DNA of 32,847 nucleotides from Schoenoplectus triqueter (lineage: Eukaryota > Streptophyta > Magnoliopsida > Poales > Cyperaceae), in NCBI GenBank assembly GCA_964058805.1, contig CAXKVV010001504.1, positions 1 to 32,847 of the forward strand, given 5' to 3'. The notes below the pieces were generated by a model. That model ran no database searches. It was not told the origin of the DNA and worked only from the letters and a program-made list of their open reading frames with translations. Of this stretch, positions 20,576-32,767 are shown piece by piece. The position numbers and the translations under genes were made by a program. Positions within the stretch are counted from its first letter, which is position 1; every line of letters starts with the position of its first letter.

Positions 20576-23500
20576 ATGGAAAGGTTTTTTCTCCTTGCCA
20601 TTCTTCAGTTGCTCCTTCTAAGATCAGTTCACCGTTTTTCTTTAGTCAGAGCTGCAACCAATGAGAATGATGTATCCGCACTTCTCTCTTTCAAGTCCCT
20701 CATATTAGGCGATCCATTCAGGACACTATCCGCATGGAATGGTTCGATTCATTACTGCCAACAGTGAGGAGTCTCATGTGGCCGTCACCATCCTGACAGA
20801 GTCACTTCTCTCAGTCTCGACTCTGTACAATTATCAGGTCGCATCTCTCCTTTATCCAACCTCACATTTCTCCAAAGGTTGAGTCTCTCTGATAACCAGC
20901 TTACTGAGACCATCCCTGAAGAGCTTGGTTTCTTGAGCAGATTGAAGTTTCTCAACTTGAGTGTTAATTCTCTTGATGGGGACATCCCTTCTACTCTTGG
21001 TAACTGCTCCAATCTGAACTATCTTAATATCAGAAACAATAATCTCCGAGGAGCCATCCCATCTCAGATTATGCACTGCAAAAATCTAGTTATGATCAAT
21101 CTAAGAAATAACTTCCTAAATGGAGGTATACCACCAGAAATAGGTGCTCTCCAGCAACTAACAAATTAATTTTTAGATATAAATAATCTTGAAGGACTAT
21201 TCCCCAGACCATGGCCAACCTTAGTAGTCTACTTTCTGTAGATCTTGGTTTCAACAGACTCAGTAGCTCCATTCCATCTTCACTTGGGAAACTTCAATTT
21301 CTCCAGAACCTTTATCTCGGATTTAATAACTTATCAGGAGAAATACCACATTACCTTTACAACCTATCAGCCATGGTAGGCCTGGAGTTGAGTGGTAATC
21401 AAGTGGCAGGTACTCTTTCTTCCACCATGTGTGATGCTTTACCAAACGTACAGCATCTACTAATATATGGAAATCAATTGGGAGGCAAAATTCCTACTTC
21501 TATATCCAATTGCTCCGCGCTAACTACAATTGGTTTTGACTCAAACTACTTTATCGGTACAATACCTACCAGTGTAGGGACTTTGCAAAATATTAGTTTG
21601 CTTGCAATGTCTTTTAATCAACTAGAAGCCAAACGGCCAAGCGATTGGAGTTTTATTGATAAACTGAGCAACTGTACAAATTTACAAGTGTTAGATATTG
21701 GAGGCAACCAACTCCAAGGTAAGATTCCCAGTACCATAGCAAATCTCTCTAAAAGTGTCTTTTACTTGGGACTTTATAGAAACCCAATTTCAGGAAACAT
21801 CCCAGCAGAAATAAGTAAACTAACTAATCTTGTTACTCTTGAGCTTGGTCAAGGATCCCTTCAGGATACCATACCTAAAGAGATTGGTCAACTTTGGAAT
21901 TTGCAATTTTTAGGTTTAGCAGACAACATGTTGTCAGGTAAAATTCCCTCAACCTTTGGTAACCTCACAAAGCTGAATAAACTCTACCTTGAGAATAATG
22001 CATTAACAGGGAAAATACCAGTGGAATTAAGCAAAATGCATGTGCTGGATCTCTTAAATATTTCTAACAATAAACTGATAGGTACAATCCCTAAGGAAAT
22101 CTTCAATCTTAATTCTCTTTCTCTTGGCCTTGACTTGTCAACTAACTATTTAAATGGATCAATACCACAAGACATTGGTAAATTGAACAATGTAGTAGAA
22201 GTTTACCCCTCAAACAACAAATTATCTGGTCGAATTCCCACCACAATCGATGGTTGTCAAGGACTTCAGATACTTCTTCTCAATGGAAACTTGCTTGGAG
22301 GGGTTATCCCCTCCTCTTTGAGCAACATGAAAGGATTGCGAGATTTAGATATCTCAAGCAACATTCTTTCTGGTCCTGTACCTGAATTTTAGGGGAGATG
22401 AAAATTCATCATTTGAATATTTCTTACAATAATTTTGAGGGAGCATTACCAGAAGACGGGGTTTTCAAAAATATTAGTGCAGTAGATATAAAAGGAAATC
22501 CAAAACTTTGTGGTGGAGTACCCAAAATGCATCTTCCAAAATGTGTTTTAGATAACCAGAGAAAGATGCATCATTCAACAAAAAACATGATAATTATTTT
22601 GTGCATCACTTGTTCTTTTATATGTTTATGTATGATCATGTGTTTCAGTACCCACTATTATTGGAAACAGAGATCTCAACATAATCCTCAACCACTTCTG
22701 TCCATGAAATCTGAATATAAGAAAGTGTCATACAATGACATTCTCAGGGCTACTAACAATTTCTCTCTAGAGAATCTAATTGGAAGAGGCAGCTTTGGGT
22801 CTGTGTACAGAGCTTCAATGAAATTTGAGAATATGCCAATTGTTGCTGTGAAGGTGCTAAACCTTGAGGTACATGGTGCTTCAAGAAGCTTCTTATCTGA
22901 ATGTGAGGTATTAAAGAAAGTTAGACACCGAAATCTCATCAAGGTTCTAAGTGCGTGCTCTAGCATGGATCACCATGGAGATGTTTTCAAGGCTTTGATT
23001 TTTGAGTTCATGCTTAGTGGGAACTTAGAAACATGGTTACATCCTAATGCATGCATGGACAGGCCATTTAGGTCTCTCGGCCTGATGGAGAGGATGAATA
23101 TAGCAATCGATGTTGCCACTGCATTGGACTATTTACATAACAACGGGTCTGCTCCCATTGTGTATTGTGATCTCAAACCTAGTAATGCACTTCTGGGCGA
23201 TGACATGAAAGCACGTGTCAGTGACTTTGGGCTGGCTAGATTTTTGGGTCCACCTAACGTCATGTCCTCTCAGTTAACAACAAGCACAGCTGGAATCAAG
23301 GGTTCTATTGGTTATACTTATATACCACCAGGTACTTGCTTATTCAATGGAAAATTTACTTTCTAAGTGGGATGCATATTAACTCTTAATCCAGCTTAAT
23401 AAAGCGACGACATGCTTATATTCGTTTCTTATTATCGTACCACAAACTTGGGGACACGTTAAAACCACAAAAGATGACCCAAATTGATCCTTTTTTTTTA

Positions 23501-24172
23501 TAATACATGCTCTGGATGTAGGACCATCCTTGCGTCCAATGAAATAATGGGTGTGTCAGACTATTGGGGCCCTTGTACCTGAAATCAATTTCACTAAGGC
23601 AATATCACAAACACATTATGTGCATCAGTAAACAGGCCCTCACCGGTACAACTAAAGGCAGAAATGCTCCTATCTATCTTAGAGAAAACACACAGACACG
23701 CGCGTGCTCTATTACTGACTACCGTGCCAGACATATAACTATCAAATTGTATTGATTGTATTTCACATTTTTAGAATATGGCATGGGAGGTAAGCCATCA
23801 ATTGAAGGGGATGCATATAGTTTTGGCATTCTTTTGCTCGAAATGTTTACCGGATTAAGTCCTACTGACGATAGATTCATAGATGGATTGAGCCTCCATG
23901 AGCATGTTGACATGTCTTTCTCTGGTAACATCATGGACATCATCGACCCCAAATTGTTCTCAGTCGATCTCGGAAGAGAGGAGGCATATGCACCACAGGA
24001 TGTTCACGACTGCTTGGTGTCAGTGGTTCGATGCGGGCTCTTGTGCTCGAAGGTGGCAGCAAAAGATCGCATGGGGATGAAACAAGTAGTCATGGAGTTG
24101 GTCTCTGCTCGAGAGAAGTTGCTGACATGGGGTAGGAGTAGAACTAGAAGAATAGGCAAATGGGCAATTTAA
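20576..24172 (+). pseudogene. LRR receptor-like kinase pseudogene, subfamily XII (Xa21/EFR type)
   Basis: Order: signal peptide (MERFFLLAILQLLLLRS), LRR N-cap (NENDVSALLSFKSLILGD), many LxxLxLxxNxLxGxIP repeats, a juxtamembrane segment, a membrane helix (about 22587-22655) and a Ser/Thr kinase. The kinase keeps its glycine loop GRGSFGSVY (about 22782), the lysine in VAVKVL, YCDLKPSN (about 23166) and DFG (23223). The Cys before the catalytic Asp makes it non-RD, as in immune receptors. The family intron is intact: exon 1 ends at 23331, exon 2 starts at 23775, joining IPP-E-YGMGGKPS. Four breaks: TGA at 20765-20767 where CQWRGVSC-like sequence is expected; TAA at 21167-21169; a one-base loss near 21197; a one-base T loss near 22389. 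All lie in the ectodomain. Full-length relatives in this family detect pathogen peptides at the plasma membrane; this copy cannot encode one unbroken receptor. Confidence 0.9.
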
Positions 24173-25829
24173 TATGCTTCTTAGATATATAATATATTTA
24201 ATGATTCACATTGCACTGTATATGAGGCAAATAATCTTCAACAGAAAGAGAAATTTTAAATACCCAAACCCATTTTTCTTATAATTTAAATTATATGTTA
24301 TTAAATTAACAAAAACCAACAAAGTTAGTATAAAATATTTGATTTATCTATCTATATAATTAGCTTAAATAAACTCGTGCACATGAAAACGACGAGTTAA
24401 AATTATCTGTCAGACTTGGCAATTTTGAACTACTTCCTGATTAATCATGATATTTTTCAAGCATTTTGAAAAAATAAAATCAGACTTCTCTTTATTTTGT
24501 CTCTTTCGAAGAAATTGGGACTTAATATTTCTATGTTATCATCTTGATTTGTCCATTGGGATGTGTAATATATCCTAAATTTTTCCTCTAGATTTTTTTC
24601 CTAAGTTAATAATGATCTTTTCAAGCTTGGAGTAGTTCAAACTTATATTTTCTGTTATAATCTTAATTATGGATAAATTAACATCAATCATGTTAACAAA
24701 GCTTCTTAATTTGAAGGTGTGTTTTCTTCAAGTTTCCATTCTTTATCTTTATCTTGATAGATAACACAAGTTAGTGGGATAATGACTCCATAACCCCCCA
24801 AAAGGATTTTTTTAAAAATCCGTTCCCAAACTTTTAATCCTAACAAATACTCCAATCTGACATGTAACAAAGGCACCTTGCATCTTATTAGCTATATAAT
24901 ACCTCATTTTGAATGAAAAATGAATAAAAGCTCTTGTATCTCTATAACATAAAATTAAAATATTTATGTTTCACGAACTTTATGTACCTATTTAAAAGCT
25001 AAATAATTAATATTAATGAATTTTTATTTACGTAAGTATGAAAAATGTGAAATATTATGACGTTAAAAGGCGTTTGTTAATTTTAAATTGATATAGAAAT
25101 TAAAAAGTTTTATAAAAATAAATAGTAAAATTGTATTATCAACTTTAGCTATTTATTCAATTGTATTTTTTATATAAAAATATAAAAATCATATAAAATA
25201 AAAATAAAAATAATATAATAGATATATTATGAATTCTGAAATTAGCTTCTTATATTTTTGCTAATCACTTTTTTGTAAATTAAAATTTCATGAAACCTTT
25301 TTTTTAGTTATTATGTTATAAACGGATAAGATTATTTTTTATCATTTCACATTTAAAAATGGACTATTATATCTCTAAGTAGCTAGGGAATCTTTCTCAT
25401 AGTATGGATAGTTCGGGGTTGTCTGAACTAGTACTTTAGAAATCAACTTGTTTACGTTGAAATTTAGGAGTGAGTCATTATGCCTAAATTTATACGTGTA
25501 GACATAAAATCTTCCTCATAAAATGTAAATTTCTTTTTTTTTCTAAAAATATGAATTTCTTTAGCTCGGAAAGTAACTATTCAAACCAAAGCCTATTCTA
25601 GAATTTCTTCCTCTTATACTTAATAATTTCTTTTATTTTGTTATTTTACAAAATATATTTGAATTTAACAAGTTTTTTTGAGATATTTGTAGGATCTCAT
25701 GAAAAGCTCAAAGAAATACAAATACTAATAATCAAGAATAATGGAACAATTTCTTTAAAGACATAGGATCATATTCATATAAAAGTATAATTTAAAGTCT
25801 TATATTTCTTCATATTTTTTTACAAAAAA
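24173..25829. other. AT-rich intergenic DNA, no gene seen
   Basis: No coding exon, RNA gene or structured repeat recognised, apart from the presumed 3' end of the pseudogene transcript. Confidence 0.4.
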
Positions 25830-26900
25830 AAAGAGTTCTGCCACAGTATAAAGTTTGCCAAACGTTATAACGTTTCATACATTTCGCACTCAATATTTTT
25901 TAAATTTATTGAAGACAAAACTCTCCAAATTAATAGAGTAAAGTGTTATTTAATGCTTCATAAACATTCAATGGTTGAAACTGTTGAACGTTTTGTTGAA
26001 ACGTTATAACATTTCTGTACATAGCAAAATCTTATTAGAATTTTAGTCAACCCAGTCAAACTTGATCAAAGCGTTATAACATTCTAATGAAACGTTCAAT
26101 ATTTCACTAAAACATTATGACAGTTTATCCAAGTTATTTGTTGTAACGTTACAAGAAGATCTTACAAGAGGTATTCTTGCGAACTCAAAATTCAAGATAA
26201 GAAAATGTTATAACATTTTCAAAAACATTATAACGGTTCCTGCGCAATAATGTTAACAACTTTATGTTATAGGCTCTATTTTAAGGGGTTGTTTTGTGAC
26301 TGCTCAAATTATTCAAACTCTCATAATTTCTAGCAACCTGAGCATTCAAACAAAACACTTAAAGAACCCTTATTACACCATCTTGTAAAAATAAGAAATA
26401 AACATCTTAAATTTAGCCATAGATAAAATTTCTTGTAAAATATTTTTTAAGCGGTGTTTAAGCTCTAATCGTTGAGGTTAGACTCAATTTTACATTCAAC
26501 ATTATGCTGACTTTCTAAGCCTTAAGTGCTCATAGTTGTTCTTATTTTATTAGATGTTTTTAGTTTTATTACACTTGTCTTTGTGAAAAAGCTAAAACTT
26601 CTAAATTATAAAATAATTTTTTGAATAATATAGCAGCGTTCCATTAGTGAAGCGAGACTCAGAGATGTAGGTTGTATAACATAACTCCATTAACATTCCG
26701 TGTCTTCTTTAAATTCGACACTTGCATCTTGTATACTTCACATTCTATATTTCTACAAAGTTGCATTTCTTGTTGTATATTATTTTACATCAATTGCTCT
26801 TTTTAGCAATTGATATTTGACTAAATTTTCATTACATATTTTCATCACATTTATATCAAGCATTTGACTTAATTTGAGTATTCTTTTTTAATTCTTTTTA
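25830..26900. mobile_element. Probable degraded LTR of a Ty1/copia-type retrotransposon
   Basis: The left part has at least seven copies of a motif near AACGTTATAACGTT (25860, 26000, 26070, 26140, 26205, 26225 and variants). Further right are phrases typical of long copia LTRs: an AGCGAGACTCAGAGATGTAG stretch at about 26650, then a CGTGTCTTC-like end of the leader near 26699. There is no open gag or pol frame and no second LTR in the window, so this would be a solo or truncated LTR. Borders and orientation (probably plus) are uncertain. Confidence 0.35.
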
Positions 26901-27294
26901 AGTCAATTTTTATGTAAAACGTGTAGGAAATTAAATATTTATCAAACTGATCTTTCTTTTAAATTATCTAAATTTATGTAAAGTTTGACCTTTGATAAAT
27001 ATCATCTCGAATTATCTAGAATTATCACTTCGGAATTCCAAAGTTTAGGACTTTTGGCTGATTTTAAGTCTGCTCGGTTTGATTGTGCTTCTTTCATTAG
27101 TACAACCTTTCAGCTTTCCGTTCAATAATTTTTCTACTAATGTAATGAATCCAGAAATGTTAAATATAACTAGAAGTACAACGAATTAAATTAACAGATA
27201 ATAATAAATGTACATAGGTACTGTCATTTGCAACATACAAATATTGGATATATATTTCAAGATAATTAACCTCTTCATTATAATATAGTGTTTA

Positions 27295-28500
27295 TCAAGG
27301 ATGACCACCATGAGAAATTTGTGGCTTCCAATCTTCTTTTTTTGTGGCATTTGCAGATACATAATAAGCTAAACAGAAGACGCCATGAACGAAGCACAAA
27401 ATCCCACCAGTTGAGAGAAAATGATGGTGAGGCAATCCACATGTAGTTCTGGACTTGGAATTTGACAATGCACCGAGAATCAGCAGAGTAAAACCAATAG
27501 CCAAAATCAACCTATTTCAGCCAGATTAAAAGTAACATTAGAGAAGACTCATATATATATATATCACATTAATATTGTGTTAATTGTGACTAAAATTTAA
27601 TTTTTGCTTCTTCTTGAAGAAGAGAAATGAAACCATCACATGGTGTAATTAAAGGTACTTTTCGTTTAGTGTCACTTGATATAATTAATAAATTGACACA
27701 TTAGTAATCACATGGTATAATTAAAGGTACCTGACAAAAAAAAGGACCATTTGTCACTTGATTAAATATAAATAATGATGTTTTAGTCGATTACCATGAT
27801 ATAACAAGGGTGATAACTGTCATCCGGCGGTTCGCACTTGACCGGCCGAGGTCATCCCTGGAGCAAATGCACATGCAGCCTCCAAGCAAATTAGCAATGA
27901 CATGTGACAGTGCAAGGAGAGCGGCAGCTGCTATACCAAGCCGGTATGCTTGGTGTACCGGTTCCTTGCATTCTATGAACAATACTCTTAAATGCCTCCC
28001 CTTCAGATTTAAATAGGAACAAAAAGAAGCTGCTGAGGAGTATTTTTTTTATATATAAACATATTTTAATATTGCATTTTTTGGCACCAACCACGTAAGA
28101 TTTTTTTTTAATTGCCACAAAGAAATTCAAGTTTAAGAGGCTATTTTGCCCAACAGGAATTTTCAGTTAAAATCATAATTTTCTATATTATATATTTGAA
28201 GAAAATATGAGAACCGTATTCTGAACAACTATAAGAAGATAACCTGAATTTGATTATTAACATTTAAACTGCAAAATTTCCTGGGTGGTATCCTAGCTTG
28301 GTTTTGGATATTACAACCATGACTGAACTTTTAAAGGGTTTATGGACAAACAAACAAAGTATAAAATGGAAATAAAGATAAAGCAATTATGAGTTTTATA
28401 CATGATTTTGAGCCTTCTCTGCTTCAATGCCTAGAATTCCAGCAACTGCATCCATGATTATGATCAATAAGCATACTATTACAGCTTCTACTTTAGCCAT
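27295..28500 (-). CDS. DUF1218 four-helix membrane protein (MWL/VCC-like), three exons
   Basis: Exon 1 is 28500-28402 (MAKVEAVIVCLLIIIMDAVA onward, phase 0), exon 2 is 28000-27795 and exon 3 is 27511-27295, a 173-residue product. Introns run 28401-28001 (GTATAA...CTGAAG) and 27794-27512 (GTAATC...AAATAG). The joins restore KAQNH-GRHLRVLFIECKEP and LVISW-LILAIGFTLLI. Four hydrophobic helices are visible: residues about 5-25, 50-70, 93-116 and 131-153. Family-typical Cys residues occur in IECKEP, GGCMCIC and TTCG, and HHHFLSTGGILCFVHG is a strong signature. DUF1218 proteins are plant-specific ER/plasma-membrane proteins; named members affect secondary-wall lignin (MWL) and vein or leaf symmetry (VCC). 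The hydrophobic start may act as a signal anchor. Exon 2 could start at another AG, but this one keeps the family alignment. It appears intact. Confidence 0.9.
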
Positions 28501-28574
28501 GGCTTCTCAAAAAGTGAAGACTGTGGTTGTTATCTAGTTCAGCTATTCTGGTGTGCTTCAAGGAAGAAAGACTT

Positions 28575-28600
28575 AAAATATATGCAATGTATATAGGGAT
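28575..28600 (-). promoter_or_regulatory. TATA-like site upstream of the DUF1218 gene
   Basis: Reading minus, CCCTATATACATTGC lies about 90 bases before the ATG at 28500, a usual distance for a plant TATA box plus short leader. A second TATATTTT follows closer to the gene. Confidence 0.4.
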
Positions 28601-29143
28601 ACAGAGATGAAAGAAGAACGATTTTGATGAAGCATCACTTAATGGGCTTTTGCAACTTTTTAGGTGCTTTATTGGATTCTTTCTCACTGGAAGGAAGAAA
28701 AGTAAGTGTGAAACTGAGTTCAGATTTTAAAGGTGAGATATGTTGTCTCCAAAGAATCAATTCTTTTCCCTTTTAAATGACAGCTAGTGAGATTTCATAT
28801 GTAAAGCTTCTTTCCTTAATTAATTTGGGTACTAGATTAATACTCTCCAAAGATATTCTATAAGATGTGGCTTATATTATATATATAGATATTGCTCAAG
28901 CAAGCTGAAATGGTATTAGTTTTTTTATGTACCTTATTGGATAATGGAATGGACAAATATATTATTTTTACTTTTCAGATGAGTTTGCGTACGTGTAAGA
29001 GACACAGTGTACCTGTTTTACTGAATAATAATTGATAATATATTACACCTAATAAGCGTTTAATTGTTGATTAAAATACATAAACGTTTATAATTACGGT
29101 GAGGTGAATGAGTGTAACATTATAAACGGTTCATATGAATTTC

Positions 29144-29182
<39 letters not shown>
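28601..29182. other. Upstream region of the DUF1218 gene, ending in a GT/TA microsatellite
   Basis: Balanced to AT-rich DNA without coding signal. A GT run followed by a TA run (about 29144-29181) borders the next element. Confidence 0.5.
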
Positions 29183-29580
29183 GAGTGTGGTGCTTCGCGA
29201 AGCAAAAAATTTTTTGTGCTTCGCGTCCGTATCTCGAATTTAAAAGTTCAAACGGACGATCCAAACCGTTGAACATCATCTTCATATTGAAATATCCTTG
29301 GAGATCAAATTTTATATTTTTTTGATTTTTTTTGATATTTTTTAGATGGGTACAAAGTTTGTTGATCTAAAGATTTCTGCACCATCCAAAACAAGCGACT
29401 TTGTACCCATCTAAAAAATATTTTAAAAAAATCAAAAAAATATAAAATTTGATCTCCAAGGATATTTCAATATGAAAATGATGTTCAACGGTTTGGATCG
29501 GCCGTTTGAACTTTTAAATTCGAGATACGGACGCGAAGTATAATTTTTTTTTACTTCGCGAAGCACCATAGCATCACTCT
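29183..29580. mobile_element. Fold-back MITE, family Z
   Basis: Near-complete inverted repeat. The left arm begins GAGTGTGGTGCTTCGCGAAG. The right arm ends CTTCGCGAAGCACC followed by an extra ATAGCAT and CACTCT. Matching inner blocks include CGTCCGTATCTCGAATTTAA, ATCTCCAAGGATATTTCAAT (right arm) and TTTAGATGGGTACAAAG, with a loop at about 29360-29395. Each end carries the 10-base palindrome CTTCGCGAAG. The arms are highly similar, suggesting a recent insertion. It sits inside a TA tract on the left and a CT/TA tract on the right. Confidence 0.8.
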
Positions 29581-29654
29581 CTCTCTCTCTCTATATATAT
29601 ATATTCAAATAATATGAGCCTGATTATATATAATTATATAGTCATATCTCAATA

Positions 29655-29775
29655 TTTTCATATGAAAAATATAATAAAAATAATAAATTTGAATTTCGAA
29701 TAAATTACAATAAAATTTAAGCTGTGTACACTTCAAACCGGAATTCAAACATTTTCATATTATCAACATCTAATT
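29655..29775. mobile_element. Half copy (right arm only) of fold-back family X
   Basis: TTTTCATATGAAAAATATAA, then TTTGAATTTCGAATAA, ACAATAAAATTTAAGCTGTG, TACACTTC and CAAACATTTTCATATTATCA follow the same order as the right arm of the family X element at 32336-32735. The left arm is missing or deleted. It lies about 75 bases from the family Z element. Confidence 0.5.
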
Positions 29776-29877
29776 ATGTTATATTTATTATAACCGCCAT
29801 TGATTTAATCACATCTCTGAAAGCTTTTGTGATTTATTACATAACCATAAGAAACAGCTTTCTTTTGACTTATACGA

Positions 29878-30117
29878 GAGGTGGTAATCAGACGGGTCGG
29901 GTTAGATCAGTTTGATTTTCTAAAAGAAATCGGGTCGGTCAGATAGGGTCGGGTTAATTTATATATTTTTCAGATTTTTGATTAATTTTGGTTGGATTGC
30001 AGGTTATTCAATCTTAGATCAGATTAGATCGGAACAAGTTTCGGATCCATACAGATCAAGTTTTGATTCCGAACGAGTCGGGCGAACTTCTCGAATTAAG
30101 TCGGATTTTACCACCTC
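29878..30117. mobile_element. hAT-like non-autonomous element with perfect short terminal repeats
   Basis: Ends GAGGTGGTAA and TTACCACCTC are perfect inverted 10-mers. Inside are GACGGGTCGGGTTAGATC, AATCGGGTCGGTCAG and AGATTAGATCGGAAC words. Flanking 8-mers TTATACGA and TTATATCC match 5 of 8, so any target duplication has decayed. Same word family as 2390-2755. Confidence 0.55.
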
Positions 30118-31910
30118 TTATATCCCAGTAATTTGCAATATTGTGACTGGGAAATCAACGGAGGGATGGAATTTTGATGAATTAGATCACTTAAATATAT
30201 TAAATGGTGAGAATATATTCGGACAACTATAACAAAATAACAACTGATTCGGACAGATAAGCAATAGTACAAGTACAGAATTGCACATGCATGATCGTTT
30301 ATACTTTGATGGGTATCCTTTTTGGATGTTGGATTTAGTTGAAGTGAAAAAAAAAATGGATTGCTCGGAGCCTCGGACTAAAGACAGAGTAATAGGTCCA
30401 ACAGAGAATGTTTGTATGTTGGGCTTTTATGGGCTTAGTGGAAGAACTTTAACTAGACTGTTAATGGGTCGGACCGGAAAGATCTGATCGGATCATTATT
30501 ATTTTACTTTTTTTTATTCAACTGACCTAATTTATTAAAATCGGATTATTTTTTTTGAATTTACTCCACTCGAATAAAATAATTAATTATTTTATATAAT
30601 TTTAGGTAATTTAATATAATTAATATATAATTAATTTTAAGTAGCGTATATAAAAATTTTAATTAGTGTTAACTCATAAATTTTGAGTTCTTCAATTCTT
30701 AGTAACAATTTTGGAATTACTAATGTCTCATTTCATATGAATTATGTGTAATTAAAAATATAGATATTAAATTTTATAAGAACAATACAAATAATAATTA
30801 TTTTAATTATATACCATAAACAATATGAGTATTTTAATCATTTTAAGTTTCAAACATTTCATTTAATAATTGATGATCAGCTTGATCTCCTGTTATGATG
30901 TGTTGCACAAATACGGATGCAGATATTATATTCGATATTGTTTGGTGTCGTAATACAATAGTTTTCAAAAAAAAAACAGGATACAAATGTGACTATGTAT
31001 AAATAATAGTATTTTTTTTATTATATTTTTTTATAAAAATATAAATAGTATACTAAATAAAATTAAAAGGAAAAAGGCAAATTGGATCCTAATTTATATA
31101 GTAGAATAAACGCATATTAGTATGCTACTTCATTTTTGGTTAGCTGCTTTGTATATAATGCGACAGTTTTGATGTTTTTCTCTTCTATTTGACAACTGAT
31201 CATGTATCCTTTTGATTGACAATTTCACTTTTTTTTTTAAACAAAAAACTCGAACAGAGCGTCGGCTCTTTTGTAGTGTAGTTGTACCACATCGCTCCAT
31301 TCAGCGTATGATCCTCCTCCTATTTTTACTTTTTCAACTTTTTTTTCAGCGTCGTTTTTTTGGTAATAATCTGATGATAAATTTTAAAATATAGAAAAAT
31401 ATATTACATCAATATCTCATTCTTAACTATTATAAATAACGTGGAAAAAAGAGCTAATCGTAAGAAAAGAAAAAAAAAATTAAAAACTTCATTTGAGATT
31501 GAGGGGTAGAAACTAGAGACAATTATGAAGGTTTCGAAACAAGTAACTACAGAAGATAAAAAAATCTTTTAATGGATCCATTTATAGAGGAGGAGAATTA
31601 AATTTGCAGTATTTCAAATGAGTCATAATAAAACTTTAGATTATGGAATCACAAATTTAATACAGAGGGTAATGAATCTCATGTCTATATAGAGTAGTGC
31701 ATGCAACTCAGATTTCGTCAATGACATAAGAAAAATATATTTATGGCGGATTAATGGTTGCCTTTTAAATATATATATATATATATATATATATTTCAGG
31801 GTTCGATGGATTCTCTATCTCATTTGTCGATAATAGTTTTTAGGGATCCATTTGTGATAATAGTTGGAAAAGTAGAGAACATTGGATTTGGGACAGATCT
31901 ATATAGAAAG
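30118..31910. other. AT-rich intergenic DNA, no gene seen
   Basis: At 30460-30560 there is a fragment of the GATCGGAT repeat type (GGGTCGGACCGGAAAGATC, then TCGGATTATT). A TA run occurs near 31770. Otherwise I see no gene or RNA. Confidence 0.4.
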
Positions 31911-32310
31911 AGTTAGGTTATGGTGCTATACATAGCACAAATTGTATTCATGCTATGGATCAGTTCTTCATTCTCAAAATCAAAATGGTCGATCCGAGTC
32001 ATTCAAAATGATTTTTATATGAATATCTAAATATAGATCGAATTTCATATTTTTTATATTTTTTTAGCTATTTTTTAGATAGTTAGAAAACTACTTGAAT
32101 TAATTATTGTGAGCCATAAAAAAAGTAATTTTCTAACCATCTAAAAAAATAGTTAAAAAATTTTAAAAATAAAAAAAATTTTGGTATATATCTAGATATT
32201 CATACATAACTCATTTCGAGCGGTTTGATCGATCATTTAAACTTTAAGAACGAAGAACCAATCTATAACACGAAAATAATATGTGCTATGTATAGTACCA
32301 TAGCCTAACT
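31911..32310. mobile_element. Fold-back MITE, family W
   Basis: The left end AGTTAGGTTATGGTGCTATA and the right end TATAGTACCATAGCCTAACT are inverted repeats, and the arms pair inward (TAGTTAGAAAACTAC against AGTAATTTTCTAACCATC) to a centre near 32105. The left end contains the palindrome GTGCTATACATAGCAC. A TA run of about 20 bases follows, then the next fold-back. Confidence 0.75.
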
Positions 32311-32335
32311 ATATATATATATATATATAGATAGA

Positions 32336-32733
32336 TAGATTATTGTGAAAACATTTGCATTTCGAGATCAAGTGCATACGTCTCAAATTTTATCGTAACA
32401 CGTCCGAAATTTAAAATTATCATTCTCATTAAATTTTTCATACCCAAATATTAGGGGATACAAAAATTTGGATTATTTCGGGTTTTTTAAGTATTTGTTT
32501 TGGATTTTTGAAAATCAGCAACAATAATACAATATTTTATTATTATTTTTGTGCTGATTTTCAAAAATCCAAAATAAATACTTAATAAACTCGAAATACT
32601 TCAAATTTTTATATCCCCAAATATTTTGATTTGAAAAATTTAATGAAAATGATAATTTTGAATTTCAAATGTGTTACGATAAAATTTAAGCCATATACAC
32701 TTGGACTCGAAATGCAAACGTTTCACAATAATC

Positions 32734-32735
<2 letters not shown>
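32336..32735. mobile_element. Fold-back MITE, family X copy 2
   Basis: Begins TAGATTATTGTGAAAACATT and ends AATGCAAACGTTTCACAATA followed by ATCTA. The arms pair along nearly the whole length (TGTAT-like stem, GGGGATACAAAAATTTGGAT against CAAATTTTTATATCCCC), with a TATTATTATTTTT centre near 32540. Its ends and core match the element at 11717-12124. TA runs flank both sides. Confidence 0.8.
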
Positions 32736-32767
<32 letters not shown>

